Notes under the pieces: generated by a model | Database searches by the model: none | What the model saw: the letters and a program-made list of their open reading frames with translations, nothing else | What the model was told of the DNA's origin: nothing | In this document: positions 1 through 7,227 of the stretch, piece after piece | How positions within the stretch are numbered: the first letter of the stretch is position 1 | Layout: each line of letters starts with the position of its first letter | Position numbers and translations under genes: made by a program | NCBI RefSeq assembly: GCF_001922345.1 | Contig: NZ_CP018812.1 | Coordinates: 2,927,946-2,991,945 of the forward strand | Direction: 5' to 3' | Origin: Paraburkholderia sp. SOS3 | GTDB taxonomy: Bacteria; Pseudomonadota; Gammaproteobacteria; Burkholderiales; Burkholderiaceae | Length of the DNA: 64,000 nt

Positions 1-381
1 GAACGGCACCGGCCGCGTGTCCACGAGATGGAAACCGAAACATCCATCCGCGTGCCACTTTGACGATCGATGCATGGACTGGATGCACGCATCGATCGTT
101 GCTGCGCCCACGATGCCCCCGCGTTGAAGCTGCTCGAACGGTGGCAGTTCGATGGTCGGGCCACCGCACCAATACAGCGGATCTTCGGCGTCCTCGTACT
201 CGGCGCGCGTCATGCCCTTGGCCGCGTGAATGAGCACGCGGCCGCGAAACCTAGTCGGCCAGCTGCGGTTCTCAATGTCCTTCAGTTCGCCCGATGAAAC
301 TGCTGCCGCGCGCGCAGTACCTGTTAGATCCGGTCTCACGATGAGCCACGCCCACGGCTGGCGGATGGAAAGGGCCTTCAT
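1..381 (-). CDS. ASCH domain protein (partial, 3' end off window)
   Basis: An open frame runs from an ATG at 381 off the left edge (127 codons visible). It begins MKALSIRQPWAWLI and continues with KDIENRSWPTRFRGR and a lysine in HAAKGM, the pattern of ASCH domains (PUA-like RNA- or nucleotide-binding folds; some members are cytidine amidohydrolases). An AGGAG lies about 12 bases upstream. It is the last visible gene of the leftward operon and diverges from the small gene at 414. Its molecular role is not shown by the sequence. Confidence 0.8.
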   Translation of the reverse strand, partial: MKALSIRQPWAWLIVRPDLTGTARAAAVSSGELKDIENRSWPTRFRGRVLIHAAKGMTRAEYEDAEDPLYWCGGPTIELPPFEQLQRGGIVGAATIDACIQSMHRSSKWHADGCFGFHLVDTRPVPF

Positions 382-413
382 GCTAGGATTTGTCTCCTGA
401 TATGGAGGTCGCA

Positions 414-692
414 ATGAACAGCTCGGGTCTCATTAAGCACGCTGCATACGCCTTTAAGCGAGGGGATAGGGATTTCTGGCCAGCCATCGCCATTTTTTCG
501 GTGGACGAGGATGGCAAGGAGGAGCAGCTGTTTTACGGGGAACCCGGCTACGGCAAAGGCTTTCGCGGCCCAGGTTTCGAAACTGAGGAAGAAGCGCTCG
601 CGGCGGCGAGAGAGATCAGTGCGCCACACTTCTCGAACGGCGTTCTCATGGTCGCTTATCGCGGGCAGATCTATCCGGTTGCGCGACTGTAA
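414..692 (+). CDS. Hypothetical protein, 92 aa, against the operon direction
   Basis: I chose the ATG at 414 because a strong GGAGG sits at 404-408, six bases upstream; in-frame ATGs at 390 and 402 lack a site. The product contains AIAIFSVDEDGKEEQLFYGE and VLMVAYRGQIYPVARL, an alternating hydrophobic pattern suggesting a small alpha/beta protein. No family is recognised. It is the only plus-strand gene between 1 and 17 kb and shares its upstream region with the divergent ASCH gene, so it may be expressed separately, for example from the lysogen. Confidence 0.6.
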   Translation: MNSSGLIKHAAYAFKRGDRDFWPAIAIFSVDEDGKEEQLFYGEPGYGKGFRGPGFETEEEALAAAREISAPHFSNGVLMVAYRGQIYPVARL

Positions 693-709
693 GGATTTCT
701 CGGGCTTTT

Positions 710-1696
710 TCACGCTGCGCCCTTCGGAAAGTCGTCGTGCGTGCGGCCGTCGAGGTGACGGCCGGCGAGCTTCTTGCCGACACGATCCATCAGCATTCGC
801 CCGTCGAGCCTCACATTGCCGGCCGCTTCAAGGCGCGCACCATCGTCGAACGGCGGCACATAACCTTCGCTCATCAGCAGGAAATCGCCATTCGGCAAGA
901 CGCCAGCCGTATCCCGCAATCCAGCACGCTCGCCCCAGTCTTCGTCCGTCCACTCGCCCCACTGTTTGAATAAGAACGGAACGCCCGCAGCCGCGCACTG
1001 ATCGCGCAGTGCGCGCGGCCACGATGGATGCATCGGCCGCGCGCCGTGGCCACTTTCGCCGCCGACGATGACCCATCGGACACCATGGCACCAGCCCCAC
1101 GGCTTGGGTCCCGCTCCAATGTACGGCCGCAGATCGACCGGCCCCAGCAGCGGCTCCATGCTCACGAAATGCACGCGCGCTGGAATGGCGAGCAGCTTAT
1201 CAATGTCGCGGTCCGCCTCTTCCTGATTGACGATCGTCGCGCCCAGCCAGACGTTGGGCCATGGCCACACCGGCCCGGCGGCATCTGCATCGCGCGCATC
1301 GTCGATCATTTGCCGTGCGTTGCCGATACGCTTCGTTAGCAGCAACCAGTCGAGGTTCGGTGTGCTGCGGATCAGGCGAAACAAATCCGCACGCCACGTC
1401 TGATCAACCGCGTTGTCGTATACGTCCGCGAGCGACGCGCAGAACACGCGCTGGCGGCGGCCATGCTGCGCGAAAAACTCGGCATGAGCCATGTTCCATT
1501 GCAGCGGCTTGCGCCAGTTCGCCGGCGACGTGCGGCGCCGTGGCGCACCCGGCCCCCAGTTGATCGCCGTACCGCCGCTAAAGCGCGCATTGCGCGCCTC
1601 GGCGTAGCAGTGGTCGCAGCCGGGCCCGACCTTCTGGCAGCCTTCCCATGGGTTGAACGTGTGGTCGGTCCATTCGATTTTGCTGTTCTCGCTCAT
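710..1696 (-). CDS. Phage Gp37/Gp68 family protein (DUF5131)
   Basis: 328 aa. The N-terminus SKIEWTDHTFNPWEGC followed by GPGCDHCYAE is the hallmark of the Gp37/Gp68 family, whose cysteine cluster (C-x8-C-x2-C here) resembles a radical-SAM-type iron-sulfur site. VIVGGESGHGARPM and FKQWGEW further along are also typical. The family is common in phages and often annotated without function. It overlaps the upstream MazG-like gene by 4 bases (ATGA), so the two are translationally coupled. Confidence 0.9.
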   Translation of the reverse strand: MSENSKIEWTDHTFNPWEGCQKVGPGCDHCYAEARNARFSGGTAINWGPGAPRRRTSPANWRKPLQWNMAHAEFFAQHGRRQRVFCASLADVYDNAVDQTWRADLFRLIRSTPNLDWLLLTKRIGNARQMIDDARDADAAGPVWPWPNVWLGATIVNQEEADRDIDKLLAIPARVHFVSMEPLLGPVDLRPYIGAGPKPWGWCHGVRWVIVGGESGHGARPMHPSWPRALRDQCAAAGVPFLFKQWGEWTDEDWGERAGLRDTAGVLPNGDFLLMSEGYVPPFDDGARLEAAGNVRLDGRMLMDRVGKKLAGRHLDGRTHDDFPKGAA

Positions 1697-2523
1697 ACGG
1701 ATTCACCTGCGCCGCGCGGCTTACGCTTGATCGTCAAACATACGGTGCCGTTGCGATACTGCATTGAACTATCGATGTACATCTGCTCGCCGAGGAGGAT
1801 CTCGAAATCGAGAGGGCCCAGCTGCGCAGATTCGTCGCTATCTTCCTTCTGCACGAGTTCTGGCAGTGCCGAATGCTTCGGCTTCGCTGCCTGCTTCGCG
1901 CGAATCTTCGCCATCGTGGCTGGCGCGCTGATTCGCGCGAGCTCGATCTCGCCGGCGGCGTGCATATCGAGCCCGCTCGCGAGGCACAGCGCCGCGAGCG
2001 TGACCATCACGCCACCGACTTCTTGAACCGGCTCGCCAACAGGTCGCGACCACGTGTAATCGACGAGTGCATGCGCTTCCTCGCGCGTCATGCCGCAGGA
2101 CTGGACCAGCTCACCAGCCTCTTCGAAGAATCGGTGGTTGCGCTCGAGCTTATCGGCCGCGATATCCGCGCCGAAGCATTCGAGCATCCACGGCTGCACG
2201 CGCGCCTGAAACGGCTCGTCTGCCGCAGCGGCTTGCGTTGACGCAGCGAGAGCGTATGAAACGAGTTCGACAGCTGCGGCGTAGGCTTCCCCATTCATGC
2301 TCGTGCCGCGTGACTTGATCCACTTGGCAACGATATTCGCGGGGTCGTCAGTCGCCTCGCTAAACCCAACAACAGGAGACGCGAAGCCCTGCAACGTCAC
2401 AGGACCGGCGCGATGCCATTTCGGATCGCCGATTGTGAACGTTGCTGCTTCGTCGCTCGGCGCGACTGCATAGCGGCCGTCTTCATGGTCGTAAAGAACT
2501 GCAATCTGTGCTTTGATTCCCAT
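1693..2523 (-). CDS. MazG-like nucleotide pyrophosphohydrolase domain protein
   Basis: 276 aa from the ATG at 2523, whose A overlaps the upstream stop (TAATG). Residues about 100-210 contain NHRFFEEAGELVQ and QEVGGVMVTLAALC, an all-alpha MazG-type pattern with the paired acidic residues that bind Mg-NTP. The first ~50 residues (MGIKAQIAVLYDHEDGRYAV) form a different small domain. Such phage enzymes may hydrolyse NTPs or alarmones; here that is inferred from the family. An in-frame upstream extension exists but would overlap the previous gene by 48 bases. Confidence 0.75.
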   Translation of the reverse strand: MGIKAQIAVLYDHEDGRYAVAPSDEAATFTIGDPKWHRAGPVTLQGFASPVVGFSEATDDPANIVAKWIKSRGTSMNGEAYAAAVELVSYALAASTQAAAADEPFQARVQPWMLECFGADIAADKLERNHRFFEEAGELVQSCGMTREEAHALVDYTWSRPVGEPVQEVGGVMVTLAALCLASGLDMHAAGEIELARISAPATMAKIRAKQAAKPKHSALPELVQKEDSDESAQLGPLDFEILLGEQMYIDSSMQYRNGTVCLTIKRKPRGAGESV

Positions 2524-2840
2524 TAGAAAAGCTCCAGTTGACTCGCGTCGATCAGCCGGTCTCTGTTCCACACCGAACGCCCGTCGAGCGTGTATCCATT
2601 AAGCCAGTAGGTCTTGCCGCGCTGGTGTCGCACTTCGCCGAGCACAGTTAGATGGAAATGCGGTTTAGAAGGTGTGTCGTCGCCGTCCAGCGACCGGACG
2701 TACTCAGGGCATGTGCACGGGCCATCGATCGACTTCACGATGTACGGACCCGTGTCATAGTTCGTCCGGACACGCATACCCACACGCAACGGCACGGCGT
2801 TAGCCACGAAGTACATGTCGGGTGATGCTAGAAATCCCAT
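2523..2840 (-). CDS. Hypothetical protein, 105 aa
   Basis: No recognised family. GMRVRTNYDTGPYIVKSI and KTYWLNGYTLDGRSVWN suggest a small beta-rich fold, with CTCPEY giving a Cys pair. It overlaps the upstream gene by 41 bases if it starts at 2840; an in-frame ATG at 2816 would reduce this. Coupled by TAATG to the MazG-like gene downstream. Confidence 0.65.
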   Translation of the reverse strand: MGFLASPDMYFVANAVPLRVGMRVRTNYDTGPYIVKSIDGPCTCPEYVRSLDGDDTPSKPHFHLTVLGEVRHQRGKTYWLNGYTLDGRSVWNRDRLIDASQLELF

Positions 2841-3069
2841 CGGGCAGCGCTTCGCCCTCGATCACCGTCTTTTCCTGCTGCATGAAGTCCGAGCCGTTCG
2901 CTCCGGATGCCTTGATGAAATCGACCTCGACCTTGGCGCTATCGACAAGAACGCGCGCTACATCGGCGACCGCGCGCGCACGATCTATCTCCATCGGGTT
3001 TTCGCGATTGCGAAGATCGGCCAGCGTGTCCAGCAAATGCTGACGAACGGTGTTGATGTTGTTGCTCAC
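2800..3069 (-). CDS. Hypothetical phage protein, 89 aa
   Basis: Mostly helical: INTVRQHLLDTLADLRN, then RARAVADVARVLVDSAKVEVDFIKA. This helix pair looks like small phage proteins that act as assembly or regulatory factors, but no name is justified. Its ATG overlaps the stop of the HNH gene by 4 bases (ATGA at 3066-3069), so it is part of the same leftward operon. Confidence 0.7.
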   Translation of the reverse strand: MSNNINTVRQHLLDTLADLRNRENPMEIDRARAVADVARVLVDSAKVEVDFIKASGANGSDFMQQEKTVIEGEALPDGISSITRHVLRG

Positions 3070-3773
3070 GATTGCTTCTCCTTCGCCTCGCGGGCGATGC
3101 GGTTGACTTGTCGCGTAATAGCGCCCTTCAGCTGCACCAGCTTCGCAAGCTCCGGGTCTTTGGAGCGAGGATGATTGCGCCGGGCCATCTCAGCACGGTG
3201 GACGAGCTCGAGGGCATCGATGGTGATTTTCTCGACGTCGGTACTGAAACGACCTTCGCGAAAGCACACCACGTATCCGTCCGGTATCGGACCATTTGCC
3301 TGTTCCCAGACGATGCGGTGAACGCCGGTCCATCTTTGAGCGGGAACGATCGACGGATCGTCCGTCACCGTTCGGCACAGATAGCCGTCTTTCACCTTTT
3401 CGGTTCCGATCGGAACGTAATTTCGAGCATCAGCCGCCGGGCGCCCCTTCTTGTACTGCGCCTTTCGGCAATTAGGATGGGTTCCAGTAAGTCCCTTCGT
3501 ACCCTTGCTCCACGGCACATGTCCTGACTGGAATCTCGTCCCGGCACCACGACCATCGCCAGTGCGACCGGAGTCGTTGCCGACGTAAAACGCCTCGCTC
3601 TTCGATAGCCCGAGCTTCTTGGCACGCTTATAAATTTGCGTGACATGCAGCTTCAGATCATCGGCAATTGCCTGCGCGCGCTCGTCCGGATAGCGGCTCG
3701 TCAGGACTGCGTCTTCCTCCGGTGTCCAGACATGTCTGTACCGCTGCGTCGAACCGGGTTTTCGCTTCGTCAT
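3066..3773 (-). CDS. HNH-type endonuclease adjacent to the DGR reverse transcriptase
   Basis: 235 aa. Residues ~12-60 (YRHVWTPEEDAVLTSRYP, then LHVTQIYKRAKKLGL) form a SANT/HTH-like DNA-binding domain. The C-terminal half has VHRIVWEQANGPIPDGYVV and LELVHRAEMARRN, the HNH fold in the phage variant where the usual DG/N region is FREG. It starts at ATG 3773, overlapping the reverse transcriptase stop by 4 bases, so it is co-translated with the DGR. It could be a homing nuclease or a DGR accessory factor; the sequence does not decide. Confidence 0.82.
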   Translation of the reverse strand: MTKRKPGSTQRYRHVWTPEEDAVLTSRYPDERAQAIADDLKLHVTQIYKRAKKLGLSKSEAFYVGNDSGRTGDGRGAGTRFQSGHVPWSKGTKGLTGTHPNCRKAQYKKGRPAADARNYVPIGTEKVKDGYLCRTVTDDPSIVPAQRWTGVHRIVWEQANGPIPDGYVVCFREGRFSTDVEKITIDALELVHRAEMARRNHPRSKDPELAKLVQLKGAITRQVNRIAREAKEKQS

Positions 3774-5122
3774 GATCTCGTGCCTCGGTAGGTCTTCGTG
3801 AGACCGTGGTTCACCGCATGCCCGCGGCCCCGCACCACATTCGCGAGCCGCGCGCGATCGTGATGACTGGCCGGTGCTTGCCCGTACAGACCGAAGTAGC
3901 TATTCGCCATAACGTGCACGTCAACGGCCGGCGCGTTCGCGACGCGCCGCACGCCTTCATTCACCGTGCGCCGCCGCGTCGACCGGCGCCACGGCTTGAT
4001 GACGTGGCCGACAAAATCGACGCCGCGCTCGATCGGCTGCAGGATCGTCTTGTGTTCGTTCAGACGCACGCAGAGGCGTGCCAGCAGAAAGGCTGCAATG
4101 TCGGCGTGCGCGGCATTGAGCCAGTCGGGCGACTCGTGCAGGAACACGAAGTCGTCGACGTAGCGAACGTAGTGCCGCGCGCGCACGATGTGTTTCGCGC
4201 GCTGGTCGAGCGCGTCGAGGTAGACGTTCGCGAAGAACTGCGACGACAGATTGCCGATCGGCAGCCCAAGGTGCGCCGGCTGGTTCATGAGCCGCTTGTG
4301 CGCCGGCACGAGGTCGATCGATGCCGGGTCGCCGCGGAATTCGAAGTCGGTGCGTGGATCGTGCATCAGCACGGCGCCGGTCAGCCATTGCCAGAACGGA
4401 TCGCTGATCTTCGCGAGCAGCAGCTCGGACAGAACGGTTTTGTCGATGCTCACGAAGAAGTTCGCGAGATCGCACTTCAGGTAATGAGCCGGGCGCGTCC
4501 AGTTCTGCGTGATCGAGCGGATCTTCGCCTCGAGTCGCTGCGCTGCGTACAGCGTGCCGCGCTCCTTGATGCATGCGCACGAGTCGGCAACGAAGCTGCG
4601 CTCGAACCGCGGGCCTATGCGGTTGTACAGCAGGTGATGCACGACGCGATCGCGAAAATCGGCTGCCCATACCTCGCGCGCTTTCGGTCGCGTGATGACA
4701 AAGCAGATCGACCGGCCGGGACGATACGAGCCGTCGAGCAGTTCGTCGTACAGGTCGCGCAGGTTGTGTTCCAGATTCGCTTCGAACGCAAGCGCGCTGG
4801 CCTTGTTCCGTTTGGTGCGTCGACAGTCGACATACGCTTCGACCAGTTCGACGAAATGAAACGCCTGATCTCCATTTTTCCAATCTGCGGACGGCCACGG
4901 CGCGAAGCTTGTTGTTCTTGTCGTTGTAGTTCTGGTTGCCGTTGTTGAAGTTCTGATACCAGGCGTAGCCGGATATATCGCACTATCTACGTCGCCCGAT
5001 CGATTGCTCAATTGGGAAACTGCGCTGGACCGGTCCGCACGCCGGCGGACGGTATCCTCAATGCGCATGTCGGTGGCCTCGTGAGCCAGCGGTGCGACCA
5101 GATTGAAAGATCGCTCAGCCAT
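3770..5122 (-). CDS. Diversity-generating retroelement reverse transcriptase
   Basis: 450 aa from ATG 5122, which overlaps the Avd stop by 8 bases and has GGAGG 11 bases upstream. RT motifs: CDLANFFVSIDK (domain 3), LGLPIGNLSSQFFANVYLD (domain 4; DGR RTs have an IGxxxSQ here) and HYVRYVDDFVFL with the catalytic YVDD. Residues ~95 onward (QAFHFVELVEAYVDCRR) align with the start of known DGR enzymes such as Brt of phage BPP-1 (about 330 aa). The extra ~85 N-terminal residues include the template repeat, read in frame (residues ~51-81, Thr/Arg rich). I find no ATG, GTG or TTG start between the template and the RT domain in this frame. Role: adenine-mutagenic cDNA synthesis from the template RNA together with Avd. 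Confidence 0.95.
   Translation of the reverse strand: MAERSFNLVAPLAHEATDMRIEDTVRRRADRSSAVSQLSNRSGDVDSAIYPATPGIRTSTTATRTTTTRTTSFAPWPSADWKNGDQAFHFVELVEAYVDCRRTKRNKASALAFEANLEHNLRDLYDELLDGSYRPGRSICFVITRPKAREVWAADFRDRVVHHLLYNRIGPRFERSFVADSCACIKERGTLYAAQRLEAKIRSITQNWTRPAHYLKCDLANFFVSIDKTVLSELLLAKISDPFWQWLTGAVLMHDPRTDFEFRGDPASIDLVPAHKRLMNQPAHLGLPIGNLSSQFFANVYLDALDQRAKHIVRARHYVRYVDDFVFLHESPDWLNAAHADIAAFLLARLCVRLNEHKTILQPIERGVDFVGHVIKPWRRSTRRRTVNEGVRRVANAPAVDVHVMANSYFGLYGQAPASHHDRARLANVVRGRGHAVNHGLTKTYRGTRS
4881..4972 (-). repeat. DGR template repeat (TR)
   Basis: Read on the minus strand in the variable-gene frame it encodes GYAWYQNFNNGNQNYNDKNN then KLRAVAVRR, a run of AAC (Asn) codons typical of DGR templates. 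About 26 adenines lie in the mutable part. The 3' block (plus strand 4881-4908, CAATCTGCGGACGGCC...) is shared unchanged with all three variable repeats and corresponds to the initiation-of-mutagenic-homology end. It lies between avd and the RT core and within the RT open frame. Confidence 0.96.
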
Positions 5123-5492
5123 GGGAGCCTTGACCTCCATGGAGCGGGCGATTGCTTGCAGCCTTCTTCCATCCGGTGGCCTGCTTGCCGATGCTCGTGG
5201 TCAGTTCGACCGCGCGAGCGTAGGAACCCTTGTCGACCTTGCGCTTGTTGAAACCGAGCCGAAGCAGCAGGTTGATCACCTGCAGGCGCTCGATGAGCTC
5301 GGTCAGATGCGGCGATTTGTCCGTCGCAACATTCGCGCGATATACGAGCACGATGATCTCGATGCACTCTAGATTAATCTTCTCGCCGATCGACCGCTTG
5401 AAGTCCCGCTGCATGTTCGTGACGACATCTGTCACGACATCCAGCAGGTCTTCTGCGGCGCGGTAGATCGGCAGTTGGGTGTGCAGGGCCAC
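5115..5492 (-). CDS. avd: Avd-like DGR accessory variability determinant
   Basis: 125 aa, GTG start at 5492. Content is almost entirely helical: IYRAAEDLLDVVTDVVTNM, NLECIEIIVLVYRANVA, HLTELIERLQVINLLLRLG, then a basic tail RKVDKGSYARAVELTTSIGK. This is the four-helix-bundle pattern of Avd/bAvd proteins (about 125 aa), positively charged pentamers that bind the RT and template RNA. Position between variable genes and TR/RT is canonical. Its stop overlaps the RT start, implying translational coupling. An obvious Shine-Dalgarno is missing before the GTG. Confidence 0.92.
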   Translation of the reverse strand: MALHTQLPIYRAAEDLLDVVTDVVTNMQRDFKRSIGEKINLECIEIIVLVYRANVATDKSPHLTELIERLQVINLLLRLGFNKRKVDKGSYARAVELTTSIGKQATGWKKAASNRPLHGGQGSHG

Positions 5493-5507
5493 GATGGATT
5501 TAAATCG

Positions 5508-5969
5508 TTAAATTACTGAAGGAATAAATCTGCGGACGGCCACGGCGCGAAGCTCGCAGTCCTTGCCGTCGTAGCCCTGGCCGCCGCTGGTGAAGTACTG
5601 AAACCAGGCGGAGCCGGAATTGGATTCGTACTGCTCACCGGACCAGTACCAGGCCGATGCGAAAGCACTCTTGACGTTTGCGAACAGGAGCGACTGCTCG
5701 CGCCGCGTCGGCAGGTCGCCGCCCTGCTCGATGGCCCACTCGCGTGCCGCTTCCCACTGAACCGACTCTTTCTCGCCGGGTAGCAGGATCAGGTAGTGCG
5801 CGAGGCTGCCGTCGTCGTTCAGCACGGCGCCGGCGAAGCGCTCACCCGACGCGAGCGGAATCGCGGCCGCGGGGACGCGGTATTCGGTCGTCGCCTGCTT
5901 TTCGAAGGTGGCGATCATTTCGGCTACCTTCGCGTGCGCCGATTTGATCGCTTCAAGCGTGATCGTCAT
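5508..5969 (-). CDS. DGR variable protein 1
   Basis: 153 aa from ATG 5969, with GGAG 7-8 bases upstream; a longer open frame upstream overlaps the neighbouring VR and is not used. The N-terminal helix (LEAIKSAHAKVAEMIATFEK) precedes a beta-rich domain. The C-terminus has LPTRREQSLLFANV, SAWYWSGEQY and the variable repeat ending LRAVAVRRFIPSVI, the arrangement of C-type-lectin/FGE-like folds used by DGR targets. No signal peptide or membrane segment is visible. It lies 15 bases upstream of avd. Confidence 0.92.
   Translation of the reverse strand: MTITLEAIKSAHAKVAEMIATFEKQATTEYRVPAAAIPLASGERFAGAVLNDDGSLAHYLILLPGEKESVQWEAAREWAIEQGGDLPTRREQSLLFANVKSAFASAWYWSGEQYESNSGSAWFQYFTSGGQGYDGKDCELRAVAVRRFIPSVI
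5528..5617 (-). repeat. DGR variable repeat VR1
   Basis: Encodes GSAWFQYFTSGGQGYDGKDC then ELRAVAVRR. Hand alignment with the TR over the segment from GGC-TAC-GCC-TGG to AAG-CTT finds 15 substitutions, each at a template adenine (for example AAC to TAC, ACC, AGC, GGC, GAC, TGC). No template C, G or T is changed there. The 3' block is identical to the TR. Confidence 0.95.
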
Positions 5970-5998
5970 GCGATGCTCCGTTGAAAATGGATGAAGGG

Positions 5999-6358
5999 TT
6001 AAATCGACAATCTGCGGACGGCCACGGCGCGAAGCTCGAGGTCCTTGCCGCCGCAGGTCTGGCCGCCGGTGCCGAAGCCCTGACACCAGGCGTAGCCGGA
6101 ATCCCACTCGACGTCATCGTCGGTCCAGTACCACTCCGGCTTCACGAGCGCGCGATGCTCGTTGTAGATGACGAGAGCGTCGAAGCGGTTGAACAGCACG
6201 CCGCCGACACTCTTTGCCCATTCGCGCTGTAGCTCGCGCGGCAGGCGCTCATCGTTCACGGCTACCAGCACCGTGTGCTCGACGTCACCGGTCTTGCTGA
6301 CGCGGCCGTGCAGATAGACTTCGCCCTCGGCAAGCGGCGGAATTTGAATCTGTTGCAT
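5999..6358 (-). CDS. DGR variable protein 2
   Basis: 119 aa, ATG at 6358 with AGGAGA six to eight bases upstream. It is shorter than variable protein 1: the N-terminus (IQIPPLAEGEVYLHGRVS, TVLVAVNDERLP) is unrelated, but the C-terminal half (VKPEWYWTDDDVEWDSGYAW) and the terminal VR match. Typical of compact C-type-lectin-like DGR targets. No export signal is visible. Its stop lies 30 bases before the start of variable protein 1. Confidence 0.92.
   Translation of the reverse strand: MQQIQIPPLAEGEVYLHGRVSKTGDVEHTVLVAVNDERLPRELQREWAKSVGGVLFNRFDALVIYNEHRALVKPEWYWTDDDVEWDSGYAWCQGFGTGGQTCGGKDLELRAVAVRRLSI
6008..6099 (-). repeat. DGR variable repeat VR2
   Basis: Encodes GYAWCQGFGTGGQTCGGKDL then ELRAVAVRR. 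Against the TR there are 17 substitutions, all at template adenines, and the 3' block through GCAGATTG is identical. Two Cys codons (TGT, TGC) arise from TAT and TAC by A-to-G changes. Confidence 0.95.
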
Positions 6359-6519
6359 GTGTTCTCCTGAAAAAGCAGGGCGCTGAATAAAGCCGCCCCA
6401 TCAAAACCGGCGCTCAGAAAACGCCGGCGGGAGTGATTCGAAAAAGCGGGCGTCATGTGGACCGCCCTTCCACAAGCGCCGCGGCTACGGGGAGCGCCGC
6501 GACGGACCACACAACCCTG

Positions 6520-7200
6520 CTAACGGGGCCGCCATTCGCTGCCGCGAATTACCCGACCCACCGGCTCAAGCACCAGCACCTCAGATTCCTTTTCCGAGCG
6601 GATCAGCGCACTCGCGCGCTTCTGCGCCTTGTCGAGCGAGCCGTGACGCTTCGGCTTCGCGTAACGTCCGACCGTCACGAACAGCGGCGACTTCGCGCCG
6701 ATCGGACCCAGCGTCAGTTCGTCGATGCGCAGTTCGAGCGCCCTGGTGTTCTGGGTCAGCTTCGCGACATCGCTCTTCAGCGAGTCGTTCTCGACCTTCA
6801 GTTCGTCTCGATCGGTTTCGGCCTGCAGTCGCGCGCTCGACATTTCGTGGTACCGAGTGGTCAGGTCAGTAAGCTGATTCGTCAATGCGGCGACCTGGCG
6901 CTCGAGGGCGGCGCGCGCGTCCGGTTGCGCAGCAGCGGGCGGCGACGCGGGGGGCAGCGCGGGCGCAGCTGGCGCAGCAGTCGTCACGGCAGCGGTCGCC
7001 GGCGTGCGCTCGGCACGCGAGAGCCAGTAGTGGTACTCGTTGCCGGCGCCCTGCCTCTTCTCGCGCTCGACCACACCATCGTTAAGCATGTGATTGAGTT
7101 CGCGCGCGACGTCGAGCTGCGGCAGGCCGAGCTTGTGCGAGATCGTCTTCGCGGTGGACTGCTGCACAGTGCTGAGGTACTTCTCGATATCTGCTCTCAC
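6520..7200 (-). CDS. Winged-helix DNA-binding protein with coiled coil
   Basis: 226 aa. Residues 1-60 (IEKYLSTVQQSTAKTISHKL, LDVARELNHMLNDGVVERE) look like a MarR/winged-helix domain. An Ala/Pro-rich linker follows, then a predicted coiled coil (ERQVAALTNQLTDLTTRY, ETDRDELKVENDSLKSDV) and a basic beta-rich C-terminus (SPLFVTVGRYAKPKRH). Likely a phage transcriptional or nucleoid regulator. The 160 bases downstream, up to variable protein 2, hold only GC-rich hairpin-prone sequence. Confidence 0.72.
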   Translation of the reverse strand: MRADIEKYLSTVQQSTAKTISHKLGLPQLDVARELNHMLNDGVVEREKRQGAGNEYHYWLSRAERTPATAAVTTAAPAAPALPPASPPAAAQPDARAALERQVAALTNQLTDLTTRYHEMSSARLQAETDRDELKVENDSLKSDVAKLTQNTRALELRIDELTLGPIGAKSPLFVTVGRYAKPKRHGSLDKAQKRASALIRSEKESEVLVLEPVGRVIRGSEWRPR

Positions 7201-7227
7201 GTTCGTATGCTCCTGCGCGAGGTTGGG

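Noticed and set aside
1..2000. Search for a second att copy (tRNA 3' end) near the left edge
   Set aside because: No match to the tRNA 3' sequence (GGGTTCGAATCCCACCC) was seen here, so the left att lies outside the window.
4615..4983. Alternative minus frame through the TR with internal ATG as RT start
   Set aside because: The frame lacks RT motifs and runs out of register with the conserved RT N-terminus; no base loss is otherwise seen in this part of the window.
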